A stretch of 64,000 nt of DNA from Bacteroidaceae bacterium (GTDB lineage Bacteria > Bacteroidota > Bacteroidia > Bacteroidales > Bacteroidaceae). Below, one piece after another: positions 7,103-16,577 of the stretch. The stretch lies in NCBI GenBank assembly GCA_017617335.1, contig JAFZWK010000040.1:1-64000 (forward strand), read 5' to 3'. The stretch's first letter is position 1; the number at the start of each line of letters is the position of its first letter. Under the pieces are notes generated by a model. The model did no database searches and was not told where the DNA came from. It saw only the letters and a list, made by a program, of their open reading frames with translations. The position numbers and the translations under genes are program-made.

Positions 7103-10100
7103 ACGTAAAAGCCTTCATAGACAGACCCATTCTGGCTGGCGTAATAAGTGTCTTCATCCTTATTCTGGGATTAATAGGCCTGAGTCAGCTCTCTGTGGAG
7201 CAATTCCCAGAGATCGCTCCTCCCACTGTGCGCGTAAATGCCAACTATACAGGAGCCAATGCGGAGACGGTGATGAAGAGTGTCATCGTGCCGCTGGAGG
7301 AGAGCCTTAACGGTGTGGAGAACATGATGTACATGAGCTCGACAGCCACGAATGCAGGAAACGCCAGCATCGCCCTCTTCTTCAAGCAGGGAACGGATGC
7401 CGATATGGCGATGGTGAATGTGCAGAACCGTGTGGCGAGTGCCCAGGGCCTGTTGCCTGCCGATGTGACTCGAAGCGGAGTGACAGTCAGAAAACGTCAG
7501 ACCTCGAACATTAAGAGCATCTCTCTTTATAGCCCTGAAGACCTCTACGATGACAACTTCCTGACGAACTACATGAAGATCAATATCGAACCTGTTCTCT
7601 CGCGTGTGCCAGGCGTGGGAGAAGTGGGTATCTGGGGTGCCAGCTACAGCATGCGTATCTGGCTGGATCCCCTGAAGATGGCTTCCTACGGATTGGAACC
7701 CTCGGACATTGATGCCGTGCTGAGCGAGCAGAATGTGGAATCGCCTACAGGAACTTTGGGTGCCGAATCAGACAATACGTTCCAGTATGTGCTGAAATAT
7801 CGTGGAAGATACGAGGAAGAAAAGGACTACGAGAACATGGTGATAGCCTCTCGTCCTGATGGCACGATGCTGCGGCTGAAGGATGTGGCTCGAGTGGAAC
7901 TGGGCAAGCAGGGTTATGCGATGCAGAACACCACCAACGGACATGCTGGCACAAACTGCATGATAGCGCAAACACCAGGATCGAACGCCAACGAGATCAT
8001 CGAACGTGTGGATGCCAGTCTGGAAGAGATACGTAAGACATTGCCTCCTGGAATGGAAATCGTGGACGTGATGAATACGAAGCACTTTCTCGACGCCAGC
8101 ATTCACAACGTGGTTCGCACGCTGATGGAAGCCGTTCTACTGGTCATCCTGGTAGTGTATGTCTTCCTGCAGAACCTGCGCAGCACCTTCATCCCTTTGG
8201 TGGCTATTGTGGTCTCGCTGGTGGGAACCTTTGGTTGCCTCTATGCGATAGGATTCAGCTTGAACCTGCTGACGCTCTTTGCGCTGGTGCTAGTCATCGG
8301 AACGGTGGTGGATGATGCCATCGTTGTGGTGGAAGCTGTGCAGGCGAAGTTTGACGTGGGGTACAAGTCGCCCTATCTCGCCTCTGTGGATGCTATGAAG
8401 GGATTGACCTCGGCACTGGTGACGACCACCATCGTTTTCATGAGTGTCTTCATCCCTGTCTGCTTCGTGGGTGGAACGACAGGAGTCTTCTATACCCAAT
8501 TCGGATTGACGATGGCCATCGCTGTAGGGATCAGCACCATTAATGCGTTGACTTTGAGCCCTGCTCTCTGTGCTGTCATCCTACGTCCTCACGACATGAA
8601 GGGGAAAGGGTTCTCAAGCCGTTTCCATGCGGCTTTCGATACTGCATTCGGCAGGATGGTGAGCAAATACCAACGCGGCGTGCTCTGGATATTCCATCGT
8701 AGATGGGTAGCTGGAGTGGGAATAGTGCTTGCAGTTGTCCTGTTGGCTTTCCTGATGAAGAACACTAAGACGGGTTTGGTGCCTAACGAGGATATGGGAC
8801 AGATCAATGTGAACGTGCAGTGTGCTCCAGGTACGAACCTCAACGAGACGGCACGCATTACTCGTGAAGTGGAGGCATGCATCAAGGATATTCCTCAGAT
8901 GCGACTCTACAACATGAGCGTTGGTCGTGGCGCCACTTTCGACCAAAGCAGTAGCAGCGCATCCTTCACCATACGACTGAAGGACTGGAGCGAGAGAAAA
9001 GGGAAAGGAGACGACATTCAGTCTGTCATTGATGATATTTATAAGCGTACAGCCAACGTGTCGAATGCCCAGGTTCGAGTGAGCACCCGTCCCATGATTT
9101 CAGGTTATGGTGCCACGAGTGGATTCGAGATAAACGTGCAGGATCGACGTGGTGGCTCCATCGAAACACTAATGAGCTATACTCGCATCCTGATAGACTC
9201 GCTGAACAAGCGACCAGAAATAGATCGCGCTTACACAACCTTCGATACGAAATATCCGCAGTATCAGGTAGAAGTGGATGCTGCAAAATGTAAACGCGAT
9301 GGCATCTCTCCCACCAATGTGTTGAGTACTCTTTCGGAATACGTGGGTGGACGCTACAGCAGTAACCTGAACCGATTCACCAAGCTCTATCGCGTAATGG
9401 TGCAGGCAAGCCCTGAGTTCCGATTGGATCAGGAGGCGCTGAAGAACATGTACGTGAGAAACGCTGCTGGAGGTATGTCGCCCATCAGTCAATACATGAC
9501 GTTGACCCGTGTGTATGGAAGCGAGAGTCTGAGCCGTTTCAACCTCTTCAGCTGCATCACAGTACGTGGCGAGCATGCATCGGGCTACAGCAGCGGTCAA
9601 GCCTTGCGTGCCATTGAGGAGACGGCAGCCCAAGTGTTGCCAGAGGGATATGGATTCGAGTTTGGCGGCATGTCGCGTGAGGAGGCCAGTTTGGGTAACA
9701 TGACTGCTTTGGTCTTCAGTATTTGCGTCCTCTTTATCTATCTTGTCCTGTGTGCCTTGTACGAGAGTCTGATGATTCCCCTGGCTGTTATTCTAAGCGT
9801 GCCTTTTGGACTGGCAGGAAGTTTCCTTTTTGCCCAGATGTGGGGAGTGGAGAATAACATCTACATGCAGACAGGTCTGATTATGCTGATCGGATTGCTG
9901 AGTAAGACGGCCATCCTGCTGACAGAATATGCCAGTACGCGCCGTCGTCAGGGTATGAGCATCACGATGGCTGCCATGAGTGCGGCACGAGTGCGCCTGC
10001 GTCCCATCCTGATGACTTCACTGACCATGATCTTTGGTATGCTCCCCTTGGTCTTTGCGCATGGAGTGGGAGCTAATGGAAACGTCAGCCTGGGTGTAGG

Positions 10101-10227
10101 TTGCGTGGGCGGTATGATTGTGGGAACCATTGCTCTGCTTTTTGTGGTGCCTGTGCTCTTCATTGTTATGCAATACAGTCAGGAGATTATTCTGAAGAAA
10201 CTGCATATAACATCCTATAAACAATAA
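7099..10227 (+). CDS. RND family multidrug efflux pump, inner-membrane subunit
   Basis: A 1042-residue HAE1-type proton antiporter of the AcrB/MexB class. It has TM1 at the N-terminus, two large periplasmic loops and two sets of helices. The TM4 proton-relay pair is seen as VVDDAIVVVEA (Asp405-Asp406). The length is typical for the family. It overlaps the adaptor gene. No outer-membrane factor (TolC/OprM-like) gene follows; the next gene, 8 bases on, is a GH30 hydrolase. The pump must therefore borrow a channel encoded elsewhere. Substrates cannot be predicted. Confidence 0.95.
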   Translation: MNVKAFIDRPILAGVISVFILILGLIGLSQLSVEQFPEIAPPTVRVNANYTGANAETVMKSVIVPLEESLNGVENMMYMSSTATNAGNASIALFFKQGTDADMAMVNVQNRVASAQGLLPADVTRSGVTVRKRQTSNIKSISLYSPEDLYDDNFLTNYMKINIEPVLSRVPGVGEVGIWGASYSMRIWLDPLKMASYGLEPSDIDAVLSEQNVESPTGTLGAESDNTFQYVLKYRGRYEEEKDYENMVIASRPDGTMLRLKDVARVELGKQGYAMQNTTNGHAGTNCMIAQTPGSNANEIIERVDASLEEIRKTLPPGMEIVDVMNTKHFLDASIHNVVRTLMEAVLLVILVVYVFLQNLRSTFIPLVAIVVSLVGTFGCLYAIGFSLNLLTLFALVLVIGTVVDDAIVVVEAVQAKFDVGYKSPYLASVDAMKGLTSALVTTTIVFMSVFIPVCFVGGTTGVFYTQFGLTMAIAVGISTINALTLSPALCAVILRPHDMKGKGFSSRFHAAFDTAFGRMVSKYQRGVLWIFHRRWVAGVGIVLAVVLLAFLMKNTKTGLVPNEDMGQINVNVQCAPGTNLNETARITREVEACIKDIPQMRLYNMSVGRGATFDQSSSSASFTIRLKDWSERKGKGDDIQSVIDDIYKRTANVSNAQVRVSTRPMISGYGATSGFEINVQDRRGGSIETLMSYTRILIDSLNKRPEIDRAYTTFDTKYPQYQVEVDAAKCKRDGISPTNVLSTLSEYVGGRYSSNLNRFTKLYRVMVQASPEFRLDQEALKNMYVRNAAGGMSPISQYMTLTRVYGSESLSRFNLFSCITVRGEHASGYSSGQALRAIEETAAQVLPEGYGFEFGGMSREEASLGNMTALVFSICVLFIYLVLCALYESLMIPLAVILSVPFGLAGSFLFAQMWGVENNIYMQTGLIMLIGLLSKTAILLTEYASTRRRQGMSITMAAMSAARVRLRPILMTSLTMIFGMLPLVFAHGVGANGNVSLGVGCVGGMIVGTIALLFVVPVLFIVMQYSQEIILKKLHITSYKQ

Positions 10228-10235
10228 ACTATGCC

Positions 10236-11624
10236 ATGAAAAGAATCTTCCTGTTGATGGTGATGCTTGCAAGCATCGATCTGTACGCAGAAACTTATAC
10301 CATCGATGTGAAACAGCGCTATCAGACCAACGAGGGATGGGGCGTAAGCCTGTGCTGGTGGGCCAATATGTGTGGCCGCTGGAACGACGAACGGGTCTCT
10401 GAACTGGTGGACTGGCTGGTATCGCCTGAAGGACTCAATTACAACATCTTCCGCTACAATATCGGAGGAGGTGATGATCCCAACAATGGGCACTGCTTGC
10501 CTCACCACATGGGGAAAGGTAAGGGACTGAGGGCTGAGATGGAAGGATTCAAGGACGGACCAGACGAACCCTATGACTGGGAAGCTGATGAGGCTCAACG
10601 GCGTATCATGCTGATGATAAAGGAGAAGCGACCTGATGCCATCTTCGAGGCTTTTTCCAACTCAGCTCCCTGGTGGATGACCATCAGCGGATGCGTGGGA
10701 GGAAACACCCCTGCTACAGCCGATAACCTTCGCCCAGACTGCTACGAGGCTTTCGCCCACTATCTGGTGGACGTCTGCAAGCATTACAAGGAGACATACG
10801 GAATAGAATTCGTCTCGTTGGAACCTTTCAACGAACCAGTGACGGATTATTGGTATGCGAATGGAAGTCAAGAAGGTTGCCATTTTGGAGCGGAGGCTCA
10901 GACAGACTTCGTGAGGATTTTAGCTCCCATTCTAAAGGAGAGCGGCCTGAATACTATTATATCAGCCAGCGACGAAACAAATGTAGAGACATCCATCCAG
11001 AGTTTGAAAGTCTATCGTGATAAGGGCGTGTTACCCCTTATCGGACGTTGGAACACGCACACTTATAGCGGCAGCATTGAGGCAAAGAAGGAACTGCAGC
11101 AGTTGACCTCGGAGTTGGGTATCAAGTTTTGGCAGAGCGAAACAGGAAGTGGGGGACGAGGCATTCATGGCAACCTGATGATGGCTCAGCGGTTGATGGA
11201 CGATATCCGCTATATGAAACCTACAGCCTGGGTGGATTGGCAATACGTGGAGGAGAAAAATAATCAGTGGTCGCTGGTAAGCACTGACCATGAGTGGCAT
11301 ACCTACCAACGTCACCATAACTATTACATCCGACAGATGTTCAGCCGCTTCATTCCTATGGGATATACGTTTGTGGAGAGTGGATCTGAGCATACGCTGG
11401 CAGCCATATCGCCTGACAACAAGACGCTGGTGCTGGTGGCGCTGAATACTTCAGACCAACCAGAAACACACCTCGCGCTGACTCCCAAGTTGAAGGCTGT
11501 GACTTGCTATCGCACTTCACGAGAAGAGGATGTGGTTCCCATAACGGATTTTGATAAGAAGAAAGGGAAATTGATGTTCCAACTTCCTCCTTTGAGTATA
11601 GCAACGTTTGTCTGTGCTCTGTAG
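10236..11624 (+). CDS. Secreted glycoside hydrolase family 30
   Basis: A 462-residue protein with a short signal peptide (cleavage near LYA-ETYT). GH30 features: NSAPWWMTISG (substrate-binding loop), acid/base Glu200 in EPFNEP, and nucleophile Glu302 in WQSETG, then a C-terminal beta domain that ends in SIATFVCAL. The QEGCHF stretch after the acid/base resembles the endo-beta-1,6-galactanase group (GH30_5), but the specificity call is tentative. It starts 8 bases after the RND pump gene, so it is apparently co-transcribed with an efflux system, an odd pairing. Confidence 0.88.
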   Translation: MKRIFLLMVMLASIDLYAETYTIDVKQRYQTNEGWGVSLCWWANMCGRWNDERVSELVDWLVSPEGLNYNIFRYNIGGGDDPNNGHCLPHHMGKGKGLRAEMEGFKDGPDEPYDWEADEAQRRIMLMIKEKRPDAIFEAFSNSAPWWMTISGCVGGNTPATADNLRPDCYEAFAHYLVDVCKHYKETYGIEFVSLEPFNEPVTDYWYANGSQEGCHFGAEAQTDFVRILAPILKESGLNTIISASDETNVETSIQSLKVYRDKGVLPLIGRWNTHTYSGSIEAKKELQQLTSELGIKFWQSETGSGGRGIHGNLMMAQRLMDDIRYMKPTAWVDWQYVEEKNNQWSLVSTDHEWHTYQRHHNYYIRQMFSRFIPMGYTFVESGSEHTLAAISPDNKTLVLVALNTSDQPETHLALTPKLKAVTCYRTSREEDVVPITDFDKKKGKLMFQLPPLSIATFVCAL

Positions 11625-11683
11625 TTCCTGGCCAAAAGTGCGAAAAAAGATTCCTTCATGCTTCTTTTTTCACTCTTTTTCAT

Positions 11684-11691
11684 TATCTTTG
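11684..11691 (+). promoter_or_regulatory. -7 box for the POT transporter gene
   Basis: TATCTTTG, 57 bases before the start codon; the upstream region is T-rich without a clear TTTG. Confidence 0.55.
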
Positions 11692-11748
11692 TGGCAAATT
11701 TCTTAATTAAAGTCGATAAGGTCAATTAATCATTAAAAAGAATAGAAA

Positions 11749-13248
11749 ATGTTTGAAGGTCAACCTAAAGGGCTTTGGACCCTGGCTTTTGCCAACACGG
11801 GCGAACGTTTCGGCTACTACACGATGCTGGCCGTCTTCGCTCTGTTTCTGGGGGAGAACTTCGGTTTTTCCGCAGGAACTGCTTCTGAGATTTACACATG
11901 GTTCTTAACTTTGGTTTACTTCCTGCCCCTGATAGGTGGTATGGCAGCTGACCGTTGGGGCTACAGCAAGATGGTGGTGACGGGCATCTTCATTATGTTC
12001 CTGGGATATTTGCTGCTCTCCATACCTCTGGGTGGCAATACGGTTGCTGTGGCTGCAATGGGTGGCGCTCTGCTGCTCGTCAGTTTTGGTACAGGTCTTT
12101 TTAAGGGAAACCTCCAAGTCATGGTGGGTGACCTCTACAATGATCCACAGTATGCCCAGAAGCGTGATGCTGGCTTCTCCCTCTTCTATATGCTTATCAA
12201 TGTGGGTGCCCTCTTTGCTCCCACTGCTGCCATCAAGATCATGGAATGGGCTCAGAACTCGCTGGGATACTCGAAGGCCGACTCCTATCATTTTGCTTTT
12301 GCTGTGGCTTGTGTCTCTGTGATTGTTTCTATCCTGATTTATTATCTTGGCAGGCCCACTTTCCGTCAGGTACTGACTGTGAAAAAGAAAGATGTCAAAG
12401 CAGAGGAACCCGTTGAGCAGATGAGCAAGGCAGAAACCCGCGAGCGCATCATTTGCCTGTGTCTGGTATTTGCTGTGGTGATCTTCTTCTGGATGGCATT
12501 CCATCAGAATGGACTTACATTGACATGGTTTGCTGATGAGTTCACCGCCACTACTTCCAACGGATTGCAAAGCATGCTCTTCGATGTTACCAATTTGGTG
12601 GCTGTTATCGTCATCGTTTATGCCCTGTTCAGTTTCTTCCAGAGCAAGACCTCGAAAGGAAAAACATGGTCTGCCGTCCTGATAGGTTTCGCTGCGGCTT
12701 ATCTCATTTACCAGTACAACCATCTGTCTGGAAGTGTGAACGTGTCAGCTCCCATCTTCCAACACTTTAACCCCTGCTTCGTGGTGTTACTTACCCCTGT
12801 GAGCATCGCGCTCTTTGGCTGGTTGGCAAAGAAGGGAAAGGAACCCAAAGCACCTGTGAAGATTGGTCTGGGAATGTTGGTGGCTGCTGCTGCATACTTG
12901 TTGATGACGTTCTTCTCCTTCGGTTTGCCTGCAACGGATCATCCTAACCACGTTGCCGACGTATCGCCTAATCTGTTGGTGAGCACCTATCTGATTCTGA
13001 CTTTTGCAGAGTTGCTGCTGAGCCCCATTGGTATCTCCTTTGTTACCAAGGTGGCTCCTCCCAAATACAAGGGCATGATGATGGGTGGCTGGTTTGTCGC
13101 AACTGCCCTGGGTAACAAACTTGTTTCCATTCCTGGCCACATGTGGGATTTGCCTCTTTATGTCGTATGGGGAACTCTCATGGCAATCTGTTTGCTGGCC
13201 GCTCTCTTCATCTTCTCTATCATTAAGAAGTTGAATAAAGTGGCTTAA
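11749..13248 (+). CDS. POT/PTR family proton-coupled peptide transporter
   Basis: A 499-residue inner-membrane MFS protein that imports di- and tripeptides with protons. The POT signature ExxERFxYY is seen as NTGERFGYY (Glu19, Arg20), and FKGNLQVMVGDLY matches the second family motif. About 12-14 hydrophobic segments are present. It is followed after 13 bases by an NhaC-type antiporter gene, so the two probably share a transcript; sodium/proton exchange could support proton-driven uptake, but this link is inference. Confidence 0.92.
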   Translation: MFEGQPKGLWTLAFANTGERFGYYTMLAVFALFLGENFGFSAGTASEIYTWFLTLVYFLPLIGGMAADRWGYSKMVVTGIFIMFLGYLLLSIPLGGNTVAVAAMGGALLLVSFGTGLFKGNLQVMVGDLYNDPQYAQKRDAGFSLFYMLINVGALFAPTAAIKIMEWAQNSLGYSKADSYHFAFAVACVSVIVSILIYYLGRPTFRQVLTVKKKDVKAEEPVEQMSKAETRERIICLCLVFAVVIFFWMAFHQNGLTLTWFADEFTATTSNGLQSMLFDVTNLVAVIVIVYALFSFFQSKTSKGKTWSAVLIGFAAAYLIYQYNHLSGSVNVSAPIFQHFNPCFVVLLTPVSIALFGWLAKKGKEPKAPVKIGLGMLVAAAAYLLMTFFSFGLPATDHPNHVADVSPNLLVSTYLILTFAELLLSPIGISFVTKVAPPKYKGMMMGGWFVATALGNKLVSIPGHMWDLPLYVVWGTLMAICLLAALFIFSIIKKLNKVA

Positions 13249-13261
13249 AATAAAACGACAA

Positions 13262-14740
13262 TTGAAGAAACTTCCACCTCTCTGGATATCATGTGTGCCA
13301 CTAATCATTTTAGTGGCACTCATTTCTTGTGTTGTCAGCGTTTTTGGGGATGAGACTCTTGCTGGAGCTAGCCAGATAGCCTTAATGGTGGCAACTGCTT
13401 GTTGTGTCAGTATAGGATTGCTTACTCGTCATATCGTCTGGAAACAGTTTGAGGATGCAATCTCAGAGAAGGTGGCTGGCATTTCCCAAGCTATAATCAT
13501 CTTGCTCTTGATAGGTGCACTGGGAGGAGCTTGGATGGTGAGTGGGGTGGTGCCTACCTTGATATACTATGGCATGGAAATCATGAACCCTCAGTGGTTT
13601 TTGGTCTCTTCGTGCGTCATTTGTGCCATCGTGAGCGTGATGACAGGTTCTTCGTGGACTACGGTCGCCACTATCGGCGTTGCTTTGCTCGGAATAGGTC
13701 AGGCACTGGGATTTAATGAGATGTGGATAGCAGGCACTATCATCAGCGGAGCCTATTTCGGAGACAAGATTTCGCCATTGAGTGACACGACTGTTTTGGC
13801 AAGCAGTACGGTGGGAACACCACTTTTTACTCACATTCGCTACATGATGTTCACAACGATCCCTACTTTCGTGGTTACTCTTTTGATCTTCAGTTTAGAG
13901 GGTTTGATGTATGCTCCGACTACTACGGATCACATTCTTGTGGTGCAGGAAGCATTGCAGAACACATTCTATCTCTCTCCCTGGTTGCTGATCGTTCCTG
14001 TGATTACAACCATCATGATACTTTTCCGCTTACCCAGTATGGTTGTGTTGTTTTTGGCAACCCTGTTGGGTGCCTTGGTCGCAGTCTTTGTGCAGGGTGA
14101 CCTGCTTGATCGAATTGCAGGAACCGACCTGACAGGATTCGCTCAACGTTTTCGAGGTTCTCTCATCTTGGTGTATGGAAGCACCAATCTGGATACAGGA
14201 GTGCCCGAACTCAATGATTTGGTGGCTACACGAGGCATGAGTGGCATGCTCTCCACCATCTGGCTCATTTTGTGTGCCACTTTCTTTGGTGCAGCCATGA
14301 CGGTAACTCGAATGATAGACAGCATCATGTTGGCTCTGCTTCGTTTGGTTCAAGGTACGATTTCTATGGTGGCAAGCACTGCTTTTACTGGCATTTTTCT
14401 CAATATCGTGTGTGCCGATCAGTATTTGAGCATCATTTTGACCAGTACGATGTTTGGCGATACGTATCGCAAGAATGGTTACGAGCCTCGATTGCTGAGT
14501 CGAACCTGTGAGGACAGTGCCACCGTGACTAGTGTACTGATTCCTTGGAACACATGTGGTATGACGCAGAGTTCTGTGCTCGGTGTTTCCACGTTGGCGT
14601 ATGCTCCCTATTGCTTTTTCTGCTATTTGAGTCCCCTTATGACTATCTTGATGGCGGTTCTCGGTTGGAATATCGTGCGCAAGCCTGTTAAAGAGGAGAA
14701 AACGGCTTCAGTCATCGCCTTAAGGGACTCAAAAGAATAA
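13262..14740 (+). CDS. nhaC: Na+/H+ antiporter of the NhaC family
   Basis: A 492-residue inner-membrane antiporter with about 12 hydrophobic segments and the NhaC signature GAYFGDKISPLSDTTVLASS (about residues 163-182). The start is a TTG at 13262: no in-frame ATG lies between a TGA at 13232 and the first membrane helix, and MKKLPPLWISCVPLII is a normal NhaC N-terminus. Near-certain family assignment; ion preference (Na+ or malate-lactate exchange seen in some members) is not decided by sequence. Confidence 0.9.
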   Translation: MKKLPPLWISCVPLIILVALISCVVSVFGDETLAGASQIALMVATACCVSIGLLTRHIVWKQFEDAISEKVAGISQAIIILLLIGALGGAWMVSGVVPTLIYYGMEIMNPQWFLVSSCVICAIVSVMTGSSWTTVATIGVALLGIGQALGFNEMWIAGTIISGAYFGDKISPLSDTTVLASSTVGTPLFTHIRYMMFTTIPTFVVTLLIFSLEGLMYAPTTTDHILVVQEALQNTFYLSPWLLIVPVITTIMILFRLPSMVVLFLATLLGALVAVFVQGDLLDRIAGTDLTGFAQRFRGSLILVYGSTNLDTGVPELNDLVATRGMSGMLSTIWLILCATFFGAAMTVTRMIDSIMLALLRLVQGTISMVASTAFTGIFLNIVCADQYLSIILTSTMFGDTYRKNGYEPRLLSRTCEDSATVTSVLIPWNTCGMTQSSVLGVSTLAYAPYCFFCYLSPLMTILMAVLGWNIVRKPVKEEKTASVIALRDSKE

Positions 14741-14834
14741 TTCTATTTTGGCCGTTCCTTTTTCGTTAAAAAATAGAATATCTTTCCTTTGTTAAGATTT
14801 GTTTTTGGGACACATTTCCAAATTTTGCAAAAAG

Positions 14835-14867
14835 TTTGGAACGTATAACCATATTGCCGTATCTTTG
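14835..14867 (+). promoter_or_regulatory. Bacteroidetes promoter for the O-acetylhomoserine sulfhydrylase gene
   Basis: TTTG at 14835-14838 and TATCTTTG at 14860-14867 are separated by 21 bases. A leader of about 70 bases follows; I see no recognisable SAM riboswitch in it. Confidence 0.6.
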
Positions 14868-14941
14868 CAGCGTGAGACTGGAAGAAAAGACAAGTATCAT
14901 AGCATAAATAATTAAGGTATTAACATAAAAGGAATTGAATT

Positions 14942-16237
14942 ATGGCAACAAAAGACAAACTTCATCTGGAAACTTTGGCACTTCATGTAGGTCAAGAGCA
15001 AGCCGATCCCACAACCGATTCACGCGCAGTGCCCATCTATCAGACTACTTCTTATGTGTTCCACAATTGTCAGCATGCTGCTGACCGTTTCGGTTTGCGT
15101 GATCCAGGTAACATCTATGGCCGTTTGACTAACTCTACTCAGGATGTTTTCGAGAAACGTGTAGCTGCCTTGGAAGGCGGTGTGGCATGTTTGGCTGTAG
15201 CATCTGGCGCAGCTGCTGTAACTTATGCTCTGCAGAACATTCTGAGAAGTGGCGACCATCTTGTGGCGGCAGACAACCTGTATGGCGGATCTTATAATCT
15301 CATTACTCATACTTTGGCAGGTCTCGGCATTACGAATACGATTCTTAACGTGAATGATCTGGAGGCCCTGGAAGCAGCCATTCAACCCAACACTAAGGTC
15401 GTCTATGCTGAGACTTTTGGCAACCCCAACTCTGATGTGTTGAATCTGGATGCCGTAGCTGCTGTGGCTCACAAGCACAATCTTGTATTCATCGTAGACA
15501 ACACGTTTGCTCCACTTTTGATTCGTCCCTTGGAACATGGCGCTGATGTAGTGGTTCACTCCGCAACGAAGTTTATTGGTGGACATGGAAGTTCACTCGG
15601 TGGACTCATCGTGGACGGTGGAACTTTTGATTGGAAGGTAAATGCCGATAAGTTCCCTACTTTGGGCCAATCCGATCCTTCCTATCATGGTGCCGTGTTT
15701 GCCGACGTGGCAGGTCCTGCTGCGTTTGTAACTCGTATTCGTGCCGTCATCCTGCGTGATACAGGTGCAGCCATATCCCCCTTCAATGCGTGGATTCTGT
15801 TGCAGGGCTTAGAGACCTTACCTCTGCGTATCGAGCGTCATGTGGAGAATGCTCTAAAAGTTGTGGATTATCTGAGCAAGCATCCCAGGGTGAAGAGTGT
15901 TTCTCATCCTGCTCTGCCCAGTCATCATGATCATGAGCTCTACAAAAACTATTTCCCCAATGGCGCTGGTTCCATTTTCACCTTTGAAATCAAGGGAACT
16001 GAAGAAGATGCCTGGAAGTTTATTGATCACCTAAAGATATTCTCATTGCTGGCCAATGTGGCCGATGTGAAATCTTTGGTAATACATCCCTACACCACTA
16101 CTCATTCCCAGTTGTCACCTCAGGAGTTGGCAGATCAGCACATCACTCCTACCACTATCCGTCTGTCAGTTGGTGTAGAACATATTGATGATATCATAGC
16201 AGATTTGGATCAGGCACTTGCTGCTCTATCCCATTAA
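14942..16237 (+). CDS. metY: O-acetylhomoserine aminocarboxypropyltransferase (sulfhydrylase)
   Basis: A 431-residue PLP enzyme of the Cys/Met metabolism family that makes homocysteine from O-acetylhomoserine and sulfide in methionine synthesis. The PLP lysine is Lys210 in HSATKFIGGHGSSLGG; YGRLTNST and ETFGNPNSDVLNLDAVA are typical of the MetY branch, and the 430-residue length fits MetY better than shorter MetB/MetC. It has its own promoter and terminator. Confidence 0.93.
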   Translation: MATKDKLHLETLALHVGQEQADPTTDSRAVPIYQTTSYVFHNCQHAADRFGLRDPGNIYGRLTNSTQDVFEKRVAALEGGVACLAVASGAAAVTYALQNILRSGDHLVAADNLYGGSYNLITHTLAGLGITNTILNVNDLEALEAAIQPNTKVVYAETFGNPNSDVLNLDAVAAVAHKHNLVFIVDNTFAPLLIRPLEHGADVVVHSATKFIGGHGSSLGGLIVDGGTFDWKVNADKFPTLGQSDPSYHGAVFADVAGPAAFVTRIRAVILRDTGAAISPFNAWILLQGLETLPLRIERHVENALKVVDYLSKHPRVKSVSHPALPSHHDHELYKNYFPNGAGSIFTFEIKGTEEDAWKFIDHLKIFSLLANVADVKSLVIHPYTTTHSQLSPQELADQHITPTTIRLSVGVEHIDDIIADLDQALAALSH

Positions 16238-16300
16238 TGTTAATAAATATCACATTAGATTTGTGCATGTTAGACATTGCTCGTGCCATGCTTATTCATG

Positions 16301-16334
16301 AAGAAGGGAGTCCCGCAGTGAGAACTCCCTTCTT
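16301..16334 (+). terminator. Terminator after metY
   Basis: A perfect 11-bp stem, AAGAAGGGAGT (16301-16311) with ACTCCCTTCTT (16324-16334), followed by TATTTAAA. Confidence 0.75.
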
Positions 16335-16362
16335 TATTTAAATAATGATTATAGCGAAGTTT

Positions 16363-16524
16363 TTACTCGTTCCAATCGTCCCATATTTCATTCTTCACGC
16401 CCACGCTTCCTGCATCGATTGCCTCTGCATTTCTGTTGACTGTGACACCAGGGGTGGTGGCAACCATGCTTAATGCTATCATTTCTGCTGCCATCATTTC
16501 TGGTGCTTGATATATCTTTTTCAT
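16363..16524 (-). CDS. Small 53-residue peptide with acidic, Trp-rich C-terminus
   Basis: Start ATG at 16524 (an in-frame ATG at 16530 adds two residues), stop TAA at 16363-16365. The peptide starts MKKIYQAPEMMAAEMIALSM and ends EIWDDWNE. Short proteins of this build (MKK-Y-x-P start, mixed middle, DxW-type end) are common in Prevotella and Bacteroides and have no assigned role. It lies 53 bases after the stop of the BspA-like gene on the same strand, so it may share that transcript. A leader-less precursor peptide is possible, but no modifying enzyme is nearby. Confidence 0.6.
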   Translation of the reverse strand: MKKIYQAPEMMAAEMIALSMVATTPGVTVNRNAEAIDAGSVGVKNEIWDDWNE

Positions 16525-16577
16525 AATCATATCTTATTTTTGTTATTACCCGTTATTAGTCTTCGTTATCGTCATCG

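Noticed and set aside
14868-14941. SAM riboswitch before metY
   Set aside because: The leader is short and A-rich without the conserved helices of known SAM-sensing classes.
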